From NCBI GenBank assembly GCA_905160935.1, contig CAJHZI010000206.1, forward strand, positions 179,501 to 243,500: a DNA stretch of 64,000 bases, read 5' to 3'. A model generated the notes under the pieces. It was not told where the DNA came from. It ran no database searches and worked only from the letters and a program-made list of their open reading frames with translations. Every line of letters begins with the position of its first letter. The stretch's first letter is position 1. The position numbers and the translations under genes are program-made. This document shows, piece by piece, positions 26,001 through 32,586 of this stretch. This DNA is from Enchytraeus crypticus. Taxonomy: Eukaryota; Annelida; Clitellata; Enchytraeida; Enchytraeidae.

Positions 26001-26148
26001 ATATTTCTGGACACCTATCGTTGCAACTGACTATATAGAATCACAATTCTGTACTCCAATTACTAAAGATAATAAAAAATATTTAGCAGAACTTACACTC
26101 CTCGTCTTCGCTACTATCGTCGTTGTAGTTTTTTCGGCGAAACGACAT
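749..26148 (-). CDS. NCBP1: Nuclear cap-binding protein subunit 1 (CBP80), 21 exons, C-terminus outside window
   Basis: Large subunit of the nuclear cap-binding complex, which with CBP20 binds the m7G cap and serves splicing, 3' processing, export and nonsense-mediated decay. Exons 1 to 21 on the minus strand: 26148-26097, 25185-25097, 24655-24555, 22754-22670, 21651-21580, 20601-20494, 19313-19192, 18273-18204, 17067-16852, 16503-16403, 11825-11762, 10404-10294, 9824-9760, 8550-8413, 7251-7148, 6432-6304, 5625-5535, 4758-4647, 3808-3705, 2532-2418, 887-749 read as 877-749. The sum is 2178 nt, 726 codons without a stop, with phases matching at every junction. Visible are a bipartite basic signal (RRK then RKRRR), [55 protein letters not shown] and [10 protein letters not shown], all typical of CBP80 and its MIF4G-like helical repeats. 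Human CBP80 is 790 aa, so roughly 100 residues are missing past the window edge. Several exon edges are copied into tandem arrays (see findings). Confidence 0.95.
878..1100 (-). repeat. Three tandem copies of the NCBP1 exon 21 acceptor edge
   Basis: On the minus strand each unit is a (GTT)n tract, the TAG acceptor and about 50 nt matching the start of exon 21. Boundaries equivalent to 877 recur at 948, 1022 and about 1097. The outermost copy has AG changed to AA. Confidence 0.85.
1225..1856. repeat. About 33-bp minisatellite split by a SINE
   Basis: Units of roughly 33 bp containing GACCACAACAGACAACCTAT occupy 1225-1356 and resume at 1655-1856. A TAA-tract plus SINE-B copy lies between them, so the SINE entered an existing array. 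Lies in NCBP1 intron 20. Confidence 0.8.
1394..1642 (-). mobile_element. SINE-B, tRNA-derived
   Basis: On the minus strand it starts with a tRNA-like head: box A TAGCGCAATGGTTAAGG and box B GGTTCGAATCCC, about 80 nt apart. It ends in a TTA tract. Other copies lie at 11588, 36366 and 52652. Confidence 0.8.
1978..2085. repeat. AGATATCACAA 11-bp tandem repeat
   Basis: About nine imperfect 11-bp units in NCBP1 intron 20. Confidence 0.85.
2130..2395 (-). mobile_element. SINE-F remnant interrupted by an (AT)n tract
   Basis: Reverse-oriented pieces of the SINE-F body (AAGGTATGGCTTCTGAAGTGG; see 13786) flank an AT run. The family tail, a CT tract, is at 2101-2122. Confidence 0.5.
2197..2266. repeat. 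(AT)n microsatellite
   Basis: About 35 uninterrupted AT dinucleotides. Confidence 0.95.
2533..2830 (-). repeat. Tandem copies of the NCBP1 exon 20 acceptor edge
   Basis: The real acceptor is at 2532. The same junction, a (GATT)n tract then a TAG-like acceptor then CTGG plus about 45 nt of exon start, recurs with AGCT anchors at 2609, 2692 and 2782 and a partial unit near 2815. Spacing of 78, 83 and 90 bp varies with the length of the ATCA tract. Confidence 0.85.
3493..3648. repeat. About 39-bp repeat, four copies
   Basis: Four AT-rich units containing ATATCTTATCTTAGCATATC, in NCBP1 intron 19. They do not match an exon edge. Confidence 0.85.
3915..4135 (-). mobile_element. SINE-E, GAT-tailed
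   Basis: Reverse copy: ATC tract, then CAGTTTAATTAGGGTCAGGA, then the body with CGACACGTGCAGTCCACTG. Full-length forward copies are at 7617, 36690 and 53210. Confidence 0.75.
4217..4646 (-). repeat. Eight 53-bp copies of the NCBP1 exon 18 donor edge
   Basis: The real exon 18 ends at 4647 with CATCAACAG before GTGGGT. The end of the exon plus this donor repeats at exact 53-bp steps (4588, 4535, 4482, 4429, 4376, 4323, 4270, 4217). Most units are identical to one another. 53 is not a multiple of three, so use of a decoy shifts the frame. Confidence 0.92.
4778..4918 (+). mobile_element. SINE-A, tRNA-derived
   Basis: Carries a box A-like segment (CTGGCGACGTCGATAAGA) and box B GGTTCAAATCC, then the family 3' body GACATCGCTTTCGAG and GAAACTAACGTTAACATTGG. 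It starts 20 bp upstream of NCBP1 exon 18 on the plus strand. Confidence 0.8.
4936..5050 (+). mobile_element. SINE-A, degenerate copy
   Basis: Directly follows the previous copy. Box A is disrupted, while GCGAATCAGTAGGTGCAGGG and the GAAACTGACGT end are still readable. Confidence 0.6.
5155..5270 (-). mobile_element. SINE-E 3' fragment
   Basis: ATC tract followed by CCCAGTTTAACTAGGGTCGG and the AGACTGTCTCAAATCATCTC segment of the family. Confidence 0.7.
5350..5495. repeat. (GA)n-rich low-complexity tract
   Basis: GA/GAAA purine run in NCBP1 intron 16-17 space. Open frames here are low-complexity artefacts. Confidence 0.9.
6076..6232 (-). mobile_element. SINE-G, GATT-tailed
   Basis: Reverse copy: an (ATCA)n tract, GTTCCTCGCCATAACGCAATG, AACAGGCGCCAAAGCA and a head with GTACACAGAGACCACAAGAG. 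It ends about 70 bp from NCBP1 exon 16. Forward copies are at 9050 and 32700. Confidence 0.75.
6527..6672 (-). mobile_element. SINE-A, tRNA-derived
   Basis: Near-complete reverse copy with GGATTTGAACC (box B complement) and a final CCACTGGATCCAGCC. It lies beside NCBP1 exon 16. Confidence 0.85.
6935..7005 (+). mobile_element. SINE-G 3' end
   Basis: GACATTGCCATATGGCGAGG, then GGACGTTAAACACTTATTGA and a short GATT tail. It is joined to a degraded SINE-A piece at 6880-6930. Confidence 0.65.
7252..7500 (-). repeat. 29-bp array of the NCBP1 exon 15 acceptor edge
   Basis: Exon 15 starts at 7251 after ATATCTGTAG. The unit (acceptor plus the first 11 exon bases ACTATCCTATC) repeats with an exact 29-bp period; anchors at 7245, 7274, 7303, 7332, 7361, 7390, 7419, 7448 and a diverged one at 7488. 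A shift of 29 nt would break the frame. Confidence 0.92.
7617..7850 (+). mobile_element. SINE-E, GAT-tailed
   Basis: Forward copy: GTTGTGTCCAGGTTGTTGAA, a middle with GTCGGTTGGTGAGCGGCTG, AACTGGGATTCAAGGAAAG and a GAT tail. Confidence 0.8.
8185..8375 (+). mobile_element. SINE-E, 5'-truncated
   Basis: Starts in the CAACGTCAGAAAGGCATTCG segment and ends GTTAAACTGGGATTAAACGG plus (GAT)n. Confidence 0.8.
8772..8900 (-). mobile_element. SINE-A, tRNA-derived
   Basis: Reverse copy with CTCTCAAAAGTGATATCAGT, GGATTTGAACC and TTGCCACTGGTTCCAGCC. Confidence 0.8.
9050..9150 (+). mobile_element. SINE-G 3' half
   Basis: TTTGGCGCCTGTTTGTACAG, CTTATGGCGAGGAACCGGAC and a short tail. Confidence 0.75.
9326..9472 (+). 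mobile_element. SINE-A, tRNA-derived
   Basis: Clear forward copy: GGCGAAGTCGGTAAGACAC (box A region), GCGGATCAGTATGTGCGGGG, box B GGTTCAAATCC, ending GCTTTACCAGCTTTTAC. Confidence 0.88.
9648..9725 (+). mobile_element. SINE-E tail fragment
   Basis: ATCCCGACCCTAGTTAAACT and AAGGGAAGATGATGATGATG just upstream of NCBP1 exon 13 in plus coordinates. Confidence 0.7.
10405..10600. repeat. (ATCA)n tract abutting the NCBP1 exon 12 acceptor
   Basis: ATCA units begin 4 bp from the exon edge. Read on the minus strand this is a (GATT)n tract ending GACAG before exon 12. Confidence 0.85.
10862..11008 (-). mobile_element. SINE-A, tRNA-derived
   Basis: Complete reverse copy. A second, heavily diverged relative with GGATTTGAAACACCC and TACTGATCGCTGTTGGACG follows at 11090-11190. 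Confidence 0.82.
11446..11552 (-). mobile_element. SINE-A, 5'-truncated
   Basis: Reverse copy ending at ACTGATCCACAGTCGAATAC. The box A part is absent. Confidence 0.8.
11588..11750 (-). mobile_element. SINE-B, truncated
   Basis: Matches the 3' two-thirds of the copy at 1394 and stops before box B. It ends 12 bp from NCBP1 exon 11. Confidence 0.75.
11928..12030 (+). mobile_element. LINE-H 3' terminus
   Basis: Encodes the end of a reverse-transcriptase polyprotein ([13 protein letters not shown] type) followed by (GAT)n. The same end is at 42355-42450. A SINE-D head fragment lies at 12058-12085. Confidence 0.6.
12515..12785 (-). mobile_element. SINE-E, near full length
   Basis: Reverse copy: ATC tract, CCCAGTTTAACAAGGGTCGG, GAATGCCCCTTCTGACGTTG, CGACACGTGCAGTCACCGG and a final CAACCCAAACACAGG. 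Confidence 0.82.
12966..13058. repeat. (AT)n microsatellite
   Basis: AT dinucleotide run, pure over about 45 bp at 13010-13058. Confidence 0.9.
13560..13785 (+). mobile_element. LINE C-terminal fragment (partner of SINE-E)
   Basis: Open frame of about 72 codons ending at a [29 protein letters not shown] and [13 protein letters not shown]. This is the C-terminal signature of non-LTR reverse-transcriptase proteins (RGRP-xxTW). The last about 90 bp and the GAT tail are the same as the 3' end of SINE-E. Confidence 0.72.
13786..14008 (+). mobile_element. SINE-F, GA-tailed
   Basis: TGGGAAACCACCTCAGAAGC, AAGCTATAGGTTACATAAGG, GTACCTTGAACCTGCCACAT, GGCAGTGCACTAAAGAGAGAG. Confidence 0.8.
14395..15400. 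repeat. About 58-bp minisatellite, 1 kb, in NCBP1 intron 10
   Basis: About 16 drifting units built of ACACAGCAAGTGTACAAC, GTGTACACACATG and ACTATAACATAGA. Cysteine-rich open frames on the minus strand reflect the repeat and show no family signature. Confidence 0.9.
15690..15824 (-). mobile_element. SINE-A, tRNA-derived
   Basis: Reverse copy from GCTGGTAAAGCTAATGTTAA to CCACTGATTCCAGCC. Confidence 0.85.
16100..16378 (+). mobile_element. LINE-G 3' end
   Basis: Frameshifted remnant of the [11 protein letters not shown] and [13 protein letters not shown] coding region (compare 50160-50410, minus), ending CCATGGTCCTGCCAGTAAGC and a GA tract beside NCBP1 exon 10. Confidence 0.75.
17098..17238 (-). 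mobile_element. SINE-A, tRNA-derived
   Basis: Reverse copy 30 bp upstream of NCBP1 exon 9 in transcript direction; ends GCCACTGGCTCCAGCC. Confidence 0.87.
17705..18105. repeat. About 22-bp minisatellite in NCBP1 intron 8
   Basis: About 18 units of the form AGCTCACCAGCTTATACATA. Read along the NCBP1 transcript every GCTCACC unit gives GGTGAGC, a good donor consensus, although no exon copy is attached. Confidence 0.9.
18290..18365 (-). mobile_element. SINE-E 3' fragment
   Basis: (ATC)n then AGTTTACCTAGGGTAGGGAT. It begins 17 bp upstream of NCBP1 exon 8, so a (GAT)n tract lies before that acceptor. Confidence 0.65.
18878..19005 (-). mobile_element. SINE-A, tRNA-derived
   Basis: Reverse copy with CAAGATTTGAACCCTGCAC and TACTGATCCGCGGTTGAG. 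Confidence 0.83.
19015..19187 (-). repeat. Copies of the NCBP1 exon 7 donor edge
   Basis: The real exon 7 ends at 19192 (GGCTTATGTCAG before GTACAT). The last about 20 exon bases with the donor and intron recur at about 67-bp spacing (GTACCTGA anchors 19121 and 19053) plus a broken fragment at 19018-19050. Confidence 0.87.
19740..19930 (-). mobile_element. SINE-F, degraded
   Basis: Contains ATCTGAGGTGGTTTCCCACT and GGCTATGCCTTGCC, the reverse of the family body. Confidence 0.55.
20118..20333 (+). CDS. Small open frame, unassigned (71 aa)
   Basis: Antisense to NCBP1 in intron 6. The start reads [20 protein letters not shown], with a CCxxC cysteine pair like the N-terminus of some small zinc-binding proteins. 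The last third overlaps LINE tail DNA with an (AAC)n run, so the C-terminus is not credible. There is no supporting context. It may be one exon of a nested or degenerate transposon protein, or chance. Confidence 0.15.
   Translation: MSTVVCCVICEQTYVSLKDKGNKRTSNYSLLSIAHKATVSLSPCYRNATILFCHNIMSNNNNNRIKCYCRP
20318..20465 (-). mobile_element. LINE-N 3' tail, strongly 5'-truncated
   Basis: (AAC)n tail, AGTGCTACTGTCGTCCATGA, TGGGGTCCAAAAACGGTGCA and CCAAAATCCGGGAAGGCAG: the 3'UTR of the LINE at 26508, in reverse. It lies just left of NCBP1 exon 6. Confidence 0.8.
20760..20895 (-). mobile_element. SINE-A, tRNA-derived
   Basis: Reverse copy in NCBP1 intron 5, ending CCACTGGCTCCAACC. Confidence 0.85.
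20975..21065 (-). mobile_element. SINE-E 3' fragment
   Basis: CCCAGTTTAACTAGAGTCGG, then CCTTCTCCACTCCTCCCTGT. Confidence 0.75.
21414..21452 (-). mobile_element. SINE-A 3' fragment
   Basis: Only AGCTAATGTTAACGTCAGTT and a few following bases remain. Confidence 0.55.
21708..21895 (+). mobile_element. SINE-F, GA-tailed family
   Basis: Closely matches the copy at 13786, ending CTTGGCAGTGCACTGAAGAAG. Confidence 0.8.
22890..22960 (-). mobile_element. SINE-D, TAA-tailed, truncated
   Basis: (TAA)n, AAAGGTTTAACGTCAGTTTC and GGATGATGTCAGGGACGTA. A GA tract follows at 23052-23100. Nothing else recognised in 22960-24170, part of NCBP1 intron 3. Confidence 0.75.
24171..24440 (+). mobile_element. SINE-C, tRNA-derived
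   Basis: tRNA-like head: box A-like TGGCACAGTGGGTAGAG and box B-like GAGTTCGAGACTGCG, then a body with GGCGATGTCAGGTCAATC and a short GATT tail. Single copy in this window. Confidence 0.7.
25350..25610 (-). mobile_element. SINE-D with upstream (TAA)n
   Basis: TAA runs at 25350-25370 and 25462-25485, then AAAGGTTTAACGTCAGTTTC, GGGATGATGTCAGGGACGTC and ATCAATTCACCCAGACCAAT. Confidence 0.75.
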
Positions 26149-26507
26149 AGTGAATAGAGAAATCCCACTGGCTATTACAACTTTCTAAACCAGAAACAGC
26201 TTTGACAGAATATGACCTCAGAAAGTACGTGAGAATAATTCTAATATAAATAATTCGACAAAAAAGCGAAAATAACAAAACTGCGTCGCTCTTGTTAAAT
26301 TTTGAAAGATTCTTTGTTTACATTTTATTTCTGCTTATATTTTCTTCTTTTTTTGCTAATCTGCATTTATGAAATTATGCAGAATTATTACATCATCAAC
26401 AACGACAACAAAAAAATTAAAGTGCTACAGTCGTCTATGACAACATTGAGCACTGTGGTACCAAATCAAATCCGATGAGCAGAGCGTGGAGTCCAAAAAC
26501 GGTGCCA

Positions 26508-29500
26508 CTGCTAAATTTAACTCTTGTACACTGCACGTTGTTTCAGTGTACCGTCCCCCTTCGTCATCTCCATATGCCAAACCTTTCTCTATGTTTCTGT
26601 CGGAGTTTGCTGCATTGCTTTTCTCTCTTACTGCATCCAAATCTGACTTTGTCATCACTGGTGATCTAAATATTCATGTTGACCAACCACTTGATCACTC
26701 AAACCAGCAATTCAATAGCCTACTCAAATCCTGTAATACTGTACAGCATGTTAACATTACCACACACTTGGACAACCACACCTTAGATCTTGTCATTACT
26801 CCTTCCCAGTCAGCACTAGATCCTACGAGCATTGACATTTTATCACATTCTCCATCTGACCATTTCCCCGTCACTTGCTCAGCAAACACATGAAATCCCA
26901 AACTGCACCTAACACCACTACTATATCTTACCGGGAAATCAATAGCATCAATATCGATCAATTTTACTCGGACCTCGAGAATTCGACTCTAATCAAGTCT
27001 CCTTCTCTTGACCTTGATGAATTTGTACACCAGTACAACTCCACCCTTTCTGCCCTGCTTGACAAGCACGCACCTTTAACTCGTAAGACTATAAGGGAGT
27101 CTAACCCATGGTTCACTCCCGAACTAGCTAAGTTGAAGGCTGCGTGTCGTAGAGCCGACAGGAAGTGGCGCCAAACCCATGCTGTAGTTTGGAAAACTAC
27201 TTCCAATCTACAGTATAAAGAGTATCGTTCTGCCACTGCATCTGCTAAGCAACGATACTACTCCACTATCATCAGCAATGCAGTAAACTCCAAGAACCTA
27301 TGGAAAGCAGTCGACACTTTATTGCATAGGTCACCCTCTCCGTCTCTTCCTTCACTTCCTGCTGAGTCACTTCCTAAACGGTTTGCTCTTCACTTCTCTG
27401 ACAAAATCAATCAACTACGGTCCTCCATCATTCCTCTCATCTCTAGCTCCACACCTCACTATCCTCAACCATCCAAATCAACCGATGAGTAGCTCTATAG
27501 CTTCACCCCTGTCTCCATTGAGGAGATCACGCAACAAGTCTTGACTTCTCCTCCCAAGCACTGTGATCTCGACCCTATCCCTACTTCTCTGTTGAAGAAG
27601 TGTATCCATGTTCTGTCACCTTCAATTTCCACGATTGTTAATTTATCCTTGTCCTCTGGCACTTTTCCACAGTCATTTAAAAATGCTATTGTCACTCCAC
27701 TCCTAAAGAAACCATCGTTGGACAAGGAATCACTCTCCAACTACATAACATAACGGCACACTGGGTCAGGAAGCACAGATGCTTGTTTAAGACCCATTTC
27801 CTCCTTCCTCTATATGGTTATTAGTAATCGTTGCCTTTTGATTGCGCATCAATTGCAGCCGGCGCGGATTTAAGAATAACCTTCCATTACCCTGGGATTT
27901 TTCCTTCCTAAGCTTTTACCAACACTCGGTCTTCCAAGGTGGTCACCCACAGAGTACTAACCGAGGTCGATGCAGCTTAACTTCGATAATTGACGTGCAA
28001 CTAAACCAAGTGCGCTAATCCCGCCGTCACTACAGGCACATATCCAATTTACCATTCATTTCCAAACTCACAGAGAGACTAGTCTTTCAAAGACTCTCCA
28101 CCTATCTCAAGTCCAACGACCTCTTCAACAATCACCAATCTGCTTACATCCAACATCGCTCTACTGAAACTGTTCTTCTTTCTGTCTGTAACACCATTAC
28201 TAACGCCATGTGCACTCAACGTGTCACTGGACTTTGTACTCTCGATCTGTCTGCTGCTTTCGACACCATCGATCACCAAATCCTCCTACAACGTCTTTCC
28301 TCATGGTTTGGTATCCACGGCAATGCACTTGCTTGGTTTACTTCATATCTCACCGACCGTACTCTTAGCGTCAAAGTTCAAGAGTATTCCTCTCCGCCTT
28401 CCATCCTCAAGTACGGTGTGCCTCAGGGCTCTGTACTTGGTCCTATCCTCTTTAATTTATACACTACTCCACTAAGCTCCTTGATCTCTTCACATTCATT
28501 AGACCATCAACTTTTCGCTGATGACACTCAGCTGTACACATGCTTCACCCCCCACTCCTATCCTGATGCTAAGGCTTGTCTACAGATATCCTTTCAGCAG
28601 ATATCTTCCTGGATGTCTGCCAATTTCTTGGCACTCAATCCATCCAAGACTGAGTTCGTGCTATTTGGAACACCTCAGCAACTTTCAAAACTGAACGAGG
28701 TGTCCCTGGCTCTCTCTTCCGATGTTTCAGTCACACCAGTTTCTTTTGTGAAGAATCTTAGTGTTGTCCTTGACCGCCACCTCTCATTCCTCGAACATAT
28801 CACTAAAATGTCACAGGCATGTTTCTTTCATATTCGCGATCTTCGTCGAATAAGACCATTTCTTGCTCTCGAAACTGCCACTACAATTGGCGCTGCTCTC
28901 GTGCAATCGAAACTGGATTACTGTAACTCCCTATTTCTAAATCTTCCCAGTTGCGAGATTGATAGGTTGCAGTTCATCCAGAATTCCCTTGCATGTGCAG
29001 TCTTTAGTAGCTCCAAATATTCTCATGTTACTCAAATCCTCAAGTCCTTACACTGGCTCAAAGTTAGAGAACGCATTTTGTACAAGACAGTTCTCTAACT
29101 TATAAGTCTATTACCACTCCTGGTAATAGTTACATGTCCCACTTACTACAATTGGGACAACCTACCTCCAGGCCCACCAGGTTCTCTAAGTTAGTTACTC
29201 CTGAGAGACCGAGCCTTCCTTCACGTAGCAAGCTGTCTAGGCGCTCCTTCCAGCATGCTGCCCCGCAGATCTAGAATTCTCTCCCTTCCACTCTGCGCAC
29301 CCCCTCATCTATTCCTGATCAGCCTTTCCTACTCCACGAACAGTTTCATAGGCGATTGAAATCTTTTCTCTTCGACTTTTCATATCCACCAAACGTCCAC
29401 GAACTGAGACCAACACGTAAACCTACATTCCGCAAGTACCGTTCCTTGGACTGATCGCCCGGATTTTGGCTCGCACCTTTTATGGACCCCTCAATCTGCT

Positions 29501-29582
29501 CATATTTGATTTGGTATCACAGTGCTCAATGTTGTCATGGACAACAGTAGCACTCTAAAATCGTATTGTTGTTGTTGTTGTT
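26508..29582 (+). mobile_element. LINE-N copy P: CR1/L2-like non-LTR retrotransposon, 5'-truncated, defective
   Basis: Contains the end of an APE-type endonuclease (GDLNIHVDQ, HTLDLVI, SDHFPV), a linker, and a reverse transcriptase with [37 protein letters not shown] (catalytic ADD), WMSANFLALNPSKTEFVLFG and ALVQSKLDYCNSL. It ends in a 3'UTR and a (TTG)n tail. Damage: frame change near 26890, an in-frame TAG at 27490, a SINE insertion at 27743, a TAA at 29097 and a TAG in the C-terminal region near 29271. CR1, L2 and Jockey are neighbouring clades; I favour CR1/L2 from the RT motifs and the microsatellite-like tail. Confidence 0.9.
27743..28033 (-). mobile_element. 5S-rRNA-derived SINE inserted in the LINE
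   Basis: On the minus strand it reads CGAAGTTAAGC, GGTTAGTACT and GTGGGTGACCACCTTGG, the middle and 3' parts of 5S rRNA including the C-box region, then a non-5S body ending near GTTAT repeats. The flanking LINE frame (SLSNY, then RHISNLPFISKL) rejoins exactly when it is removed, with ACTAC present on both sides. Confidence 0.85.
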
Positions 29583-29965
29583 ACAAGCCAAAATCCGGGA
29601 GATCGGTCCGAGGAAGGGTACTAGTGGAATGAAGGTTTACGTGTTGGTCTCAGTTCATGTGCAGTGGTTGAATATGAGTGGTCAAAGAGAAAAGCCTTCA
29701 ACCGTCTATGAATCTGTTCATATGAAAGGAAAGGATGATCAGGAGAAGAGGAGGGGGTGCTCAGAGTGGCAGGAAGAGAATTCCAGATCTGAGGGTCAGT
29801 GTGCTGGAAGAAGCGCTTGGAGAGCTTTCTGCGAGACGGGATGCTAGGTCGCTCTAAAGTAATTAACTTGGAGGACCTAGTAGATGACTGCATAGAGGTA
29901 AGCTGTCTCACTTGTAATAAGTGGGACATTTAACCGTTACCAAGGGTAGTTATAGACTTAATAAT

Positions 29966-31575
29966 AACAACAATTAGAGTTCTACAGTCATCCGTGACAA
30001 CATCGAGCACTATTGAGACAAAATCAAGCCGGCAGCAAAAAAAGAAGGTCCAAAAACGGTGCAAATTCCAAAATCCAGAAATTCAGTCCAAAGTAAAGGG
30101 AGTTAAAGAAAAGGTGGTTTAGGCGCAGGTCGCTGCTCATGGACACTGGATGGAAAAGAGAGATGGAAAAGATAGGTCTTCAACTGCTTATGGAACTGCT
30201 CATAGGAAACAAAGGCTGATGTGATTCAAATGAAGATTTCCGAAGATATGGAATAGAATTCCAGATCTGAGTGCAGCATGCTGGAAAAACGATTAGATAG
30301 CTTAGAGCGTGAGGTAAGCTAGTCTCACAAGAGTAATTAATTTAGAAGACCGAGTAATAGCAGGCTGCATCACTTTAATCAAGTGAGACATACAAGTTTG
30401 TCCAGGATGGTGATGGACTTATAGGTTAACGAAGCTGTTTTGTAAATGATACGCTCTTTAATCTTTAGCCAGTGCAAAGACTTCAAAATAGGCGTAGCAT
30501 GTGAGTAGGTCTACTTGGAACAACAAAAAATTGCTCGCGCAAGAGAATTCTGAACAAACTGCAACCGATCAATCTCACAGCCAGGAGATTTAAAAACAGG
30601 GAATTGCAGTAGTCCAACTTCGATTGCACAAGAGCAGCACCAATTGTAGCAGCTGTCTCACGTGACAAATATGAACGTATTCTACGAAGATCACAGATAT
30701 GGAAAAAGCATGCTTGTGAAGTTTTAGTTATGTGTTCGTGGAAAGTTGGGTGTTTATCAAGGATAACACCGAGATTTCTCACAGAAGAAACAGGTGATAT
30801 TTTAATACCCGAAGATAACGAAAGAGTTTTACCTTTCAGCTTCAGAAGCTGTTGAGGTGTCCCGACCAACAAGAATTCAGTCTTAGCGGCCTGCTGGGAT
30901 TAAGTGCCAAGAAATTAGCAGACATCCAAGAGGATATAGACTGAAAACTTTGTTACAGAAGTGTTTCAGCATTAGAATAGGAGTTAGGACTTTGGACTGA
31001 ATTTCGGGATTTTGGAATTTGCACCGTTTTGGACCTTCTTTTTTTGCTCGCCGGCTTGATTTTGTCTCAATAGTGCTCGATGTTGTCATTGATGACTGTA
31101 GCACTCTAATTCTTGTTATTATTATTATTATTATTATTATTAGGGGTGAAACAAGTGTACATTTGAGTGTCATCAACATATAGTTCATGATCAAGAGAAT
31201 GAGAAGAGATTGGAGTGCTTAGGGGTGTTGTATAGAGGTTAAAGAGGATAGGACCAAGAACGGAGCCTTGAGGCACACCATACTTTAAGTGAGAAGACGA
31301 AGAGATGTACTCCATCACTTTCACACTAAAAGAACGATCCGTCAGATAGGAGGAAAACCAATCAGATAGGAGGAAAACCAATCAAGAACAATTCCACGAA
31401 CACCAAACCAGGAAGAAAGAGGTTCCAGAAGAATATTGTGATCAATGGTATCAAAAGCGGCCGAAAGATCAAGCATACATAATCCAGTTAAGCGTTGTGT
31501 GCACATGGCATTAACAATAGAATTGCACACAGATAGAAGCACCGTTTCAGTTGAACGATGCTTAGTAAGGAGCTT
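29966..31575 (-). mobile_element. LINE-N copy B (minus), 5'-truncated
   Basis: Tail and 3' end at 29966-30080, then reverse transcriptase pieces: ALVQSKLDYCNSLFLNLL, FLVGTPQQLLKLKG-like, YGVPQGSVLGPILFNLYT and [16 protein letters not shown]. It carries stops and frameshifts and contains the insertion at 30988. A 24-bp duplication (AATCAGATAGGAGGAAAAC) is at 31335-31380. Confidence 0.85.
30988..31142 (+). mobile_element. 155-bp LINE 3'-end insertion within copy B
   Basis: Plus-strand 3'UTR (CGGGATTTTGGAATTTGCAC, TAGTGCTCGATGTTGTCAT) with a (TTA)n tail. It interrupts the minus-strand frame between TCFTP and NSNAETLL-type residues. A TTAGG-like motif flanks both ends. Confidence 0.8.
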
Positions 31576-31576
31576 G

Positions 31577-31690
31577 ATGCTTATGATGCTTATACGTCAG
31601 AGAAGCTGCCTGGTAAAAAATGCGTTCTCTGACTTTAAACCAGTGCAGAGACTTCTGGAGAGGAGTCACATGGGCGTGCTTAGAGCAAAG
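31577..31690 (-). mobile_element. LINE-N copy D fragment
   Basis: Encodes HVTPLQKSLHWFKVRERIFY, a C-terminal RT segment out of order relative to copy B, so it belongs to an older copy. Confidence 0.7.
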
Positions 31691-32261
31691 ATATATAATT
31701 ATTCTATGATAGATATCATCAGAGATTTCAGGGATATTTCCATCAAATGTATGGTAACGTTTAATATTTATCAGCATCTGGCTCCACTGTTTGGATTGTA
31801 CAAAAATAAACAATCAACATTGTAAAATTGTAATGTTATTCGTTGTAACTTTACTTATTATCATTATTTTACTTATAATATTAAAGTATTTAACATATTT
31901 ACGTATAAAATCTGTAAAATTTAAAAGAATCTCTAAACGGTGTTTTATCATTTAATATTCGACATATTGCGCGTACCTAATCGGAATAATTCTGTTAAAG
32001 TTTATGGAACTATGACAATATGATAGAAGTTTTCACCATGACAGGATATAAAATTTTGCTTGAACTATAATTATGTTTTTGGCCTGTTTTGTAAAAGTGT
32101 GTAAAGTTTGCGACGTTCTTCCAAGATTACTAAAACGATTAATTAAATTAATCGCTCTACCATTAACTCTGCAAAGCGGTCTGCTGCGTCCTGAATTCAA
32201 ATGAACGAACCTGATATTAATTGAACTGAATTTGATTCTGCAGTACAAAGCTGGAAATAAT

Positions 32262-32312
32262 AAAATTAATTTAACGTAAGTTTCCTCATCCAAGGATGAT
32301 GTCAGGAAAGAA
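32262..32312 (-). mobile_element. SINE-D 3' fragment
   Basis: AATTTAACGTAAGTTTCCTC and CAAGGATGATGTCAGGA. Confidence 0.65.
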
Positions 32313-32586
32313 AAATGCCGAATAATAACAGGACTAGTATATTGATAAGAGTTATTTAAATTTAAAAAGGGATAGATATCATCATGGTTAATCAATTCAT
32401 AAGGTTTAAGGTTTAGTCGAGTGTACTAATGTTAATATGACTTTATTATTTTACACAAAAACATAAATGCATATAAATTTTTAATAGAAACTAATATTCT
32501 TGTTTTACTGTAATAAAACTAAATATTTTAGAGATATGCTCATAATTCTGGTTCAGTATTAAGTGTCTCAACGAAAGAAGCGGACT

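Larger units (their letters stand above)
26400..29965 (-). mobile_element. LINE-N copy A (minus), split by the plus-strand copy
   Basis: Two pieces: the 3' terminus 26400-26507 (tail, AGTGCTACAGTCGTCTATGA, GTCCAAAAACGGTGC) and the remainder 29583-29965 (CAAGCCAAAATCCGGGAG, then a C-terminal coding part with LERPSIPSRRKLSKRFFQ). The unbroken copy at 20318 reads GGTGCAAGCCAAAATCC across the junction, so the pieces were once contiguous and were parted by the 3.1-kb insertion. Confidence 0.8.

Noticed and set aside
27870..28033. A 5S rRNA gene
   Set aside because: Only the middle and 3' parts resemble 5S, a non-5S body follows, and the unit has target duplications within a LINE.
26425..29580. 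A LINE with 50-bp terminal inverted repeats as a new element type
   Set aside because: The left arm is the 3' end of an older minus-strand copy that continues at 29583. Nested insertion explains it.
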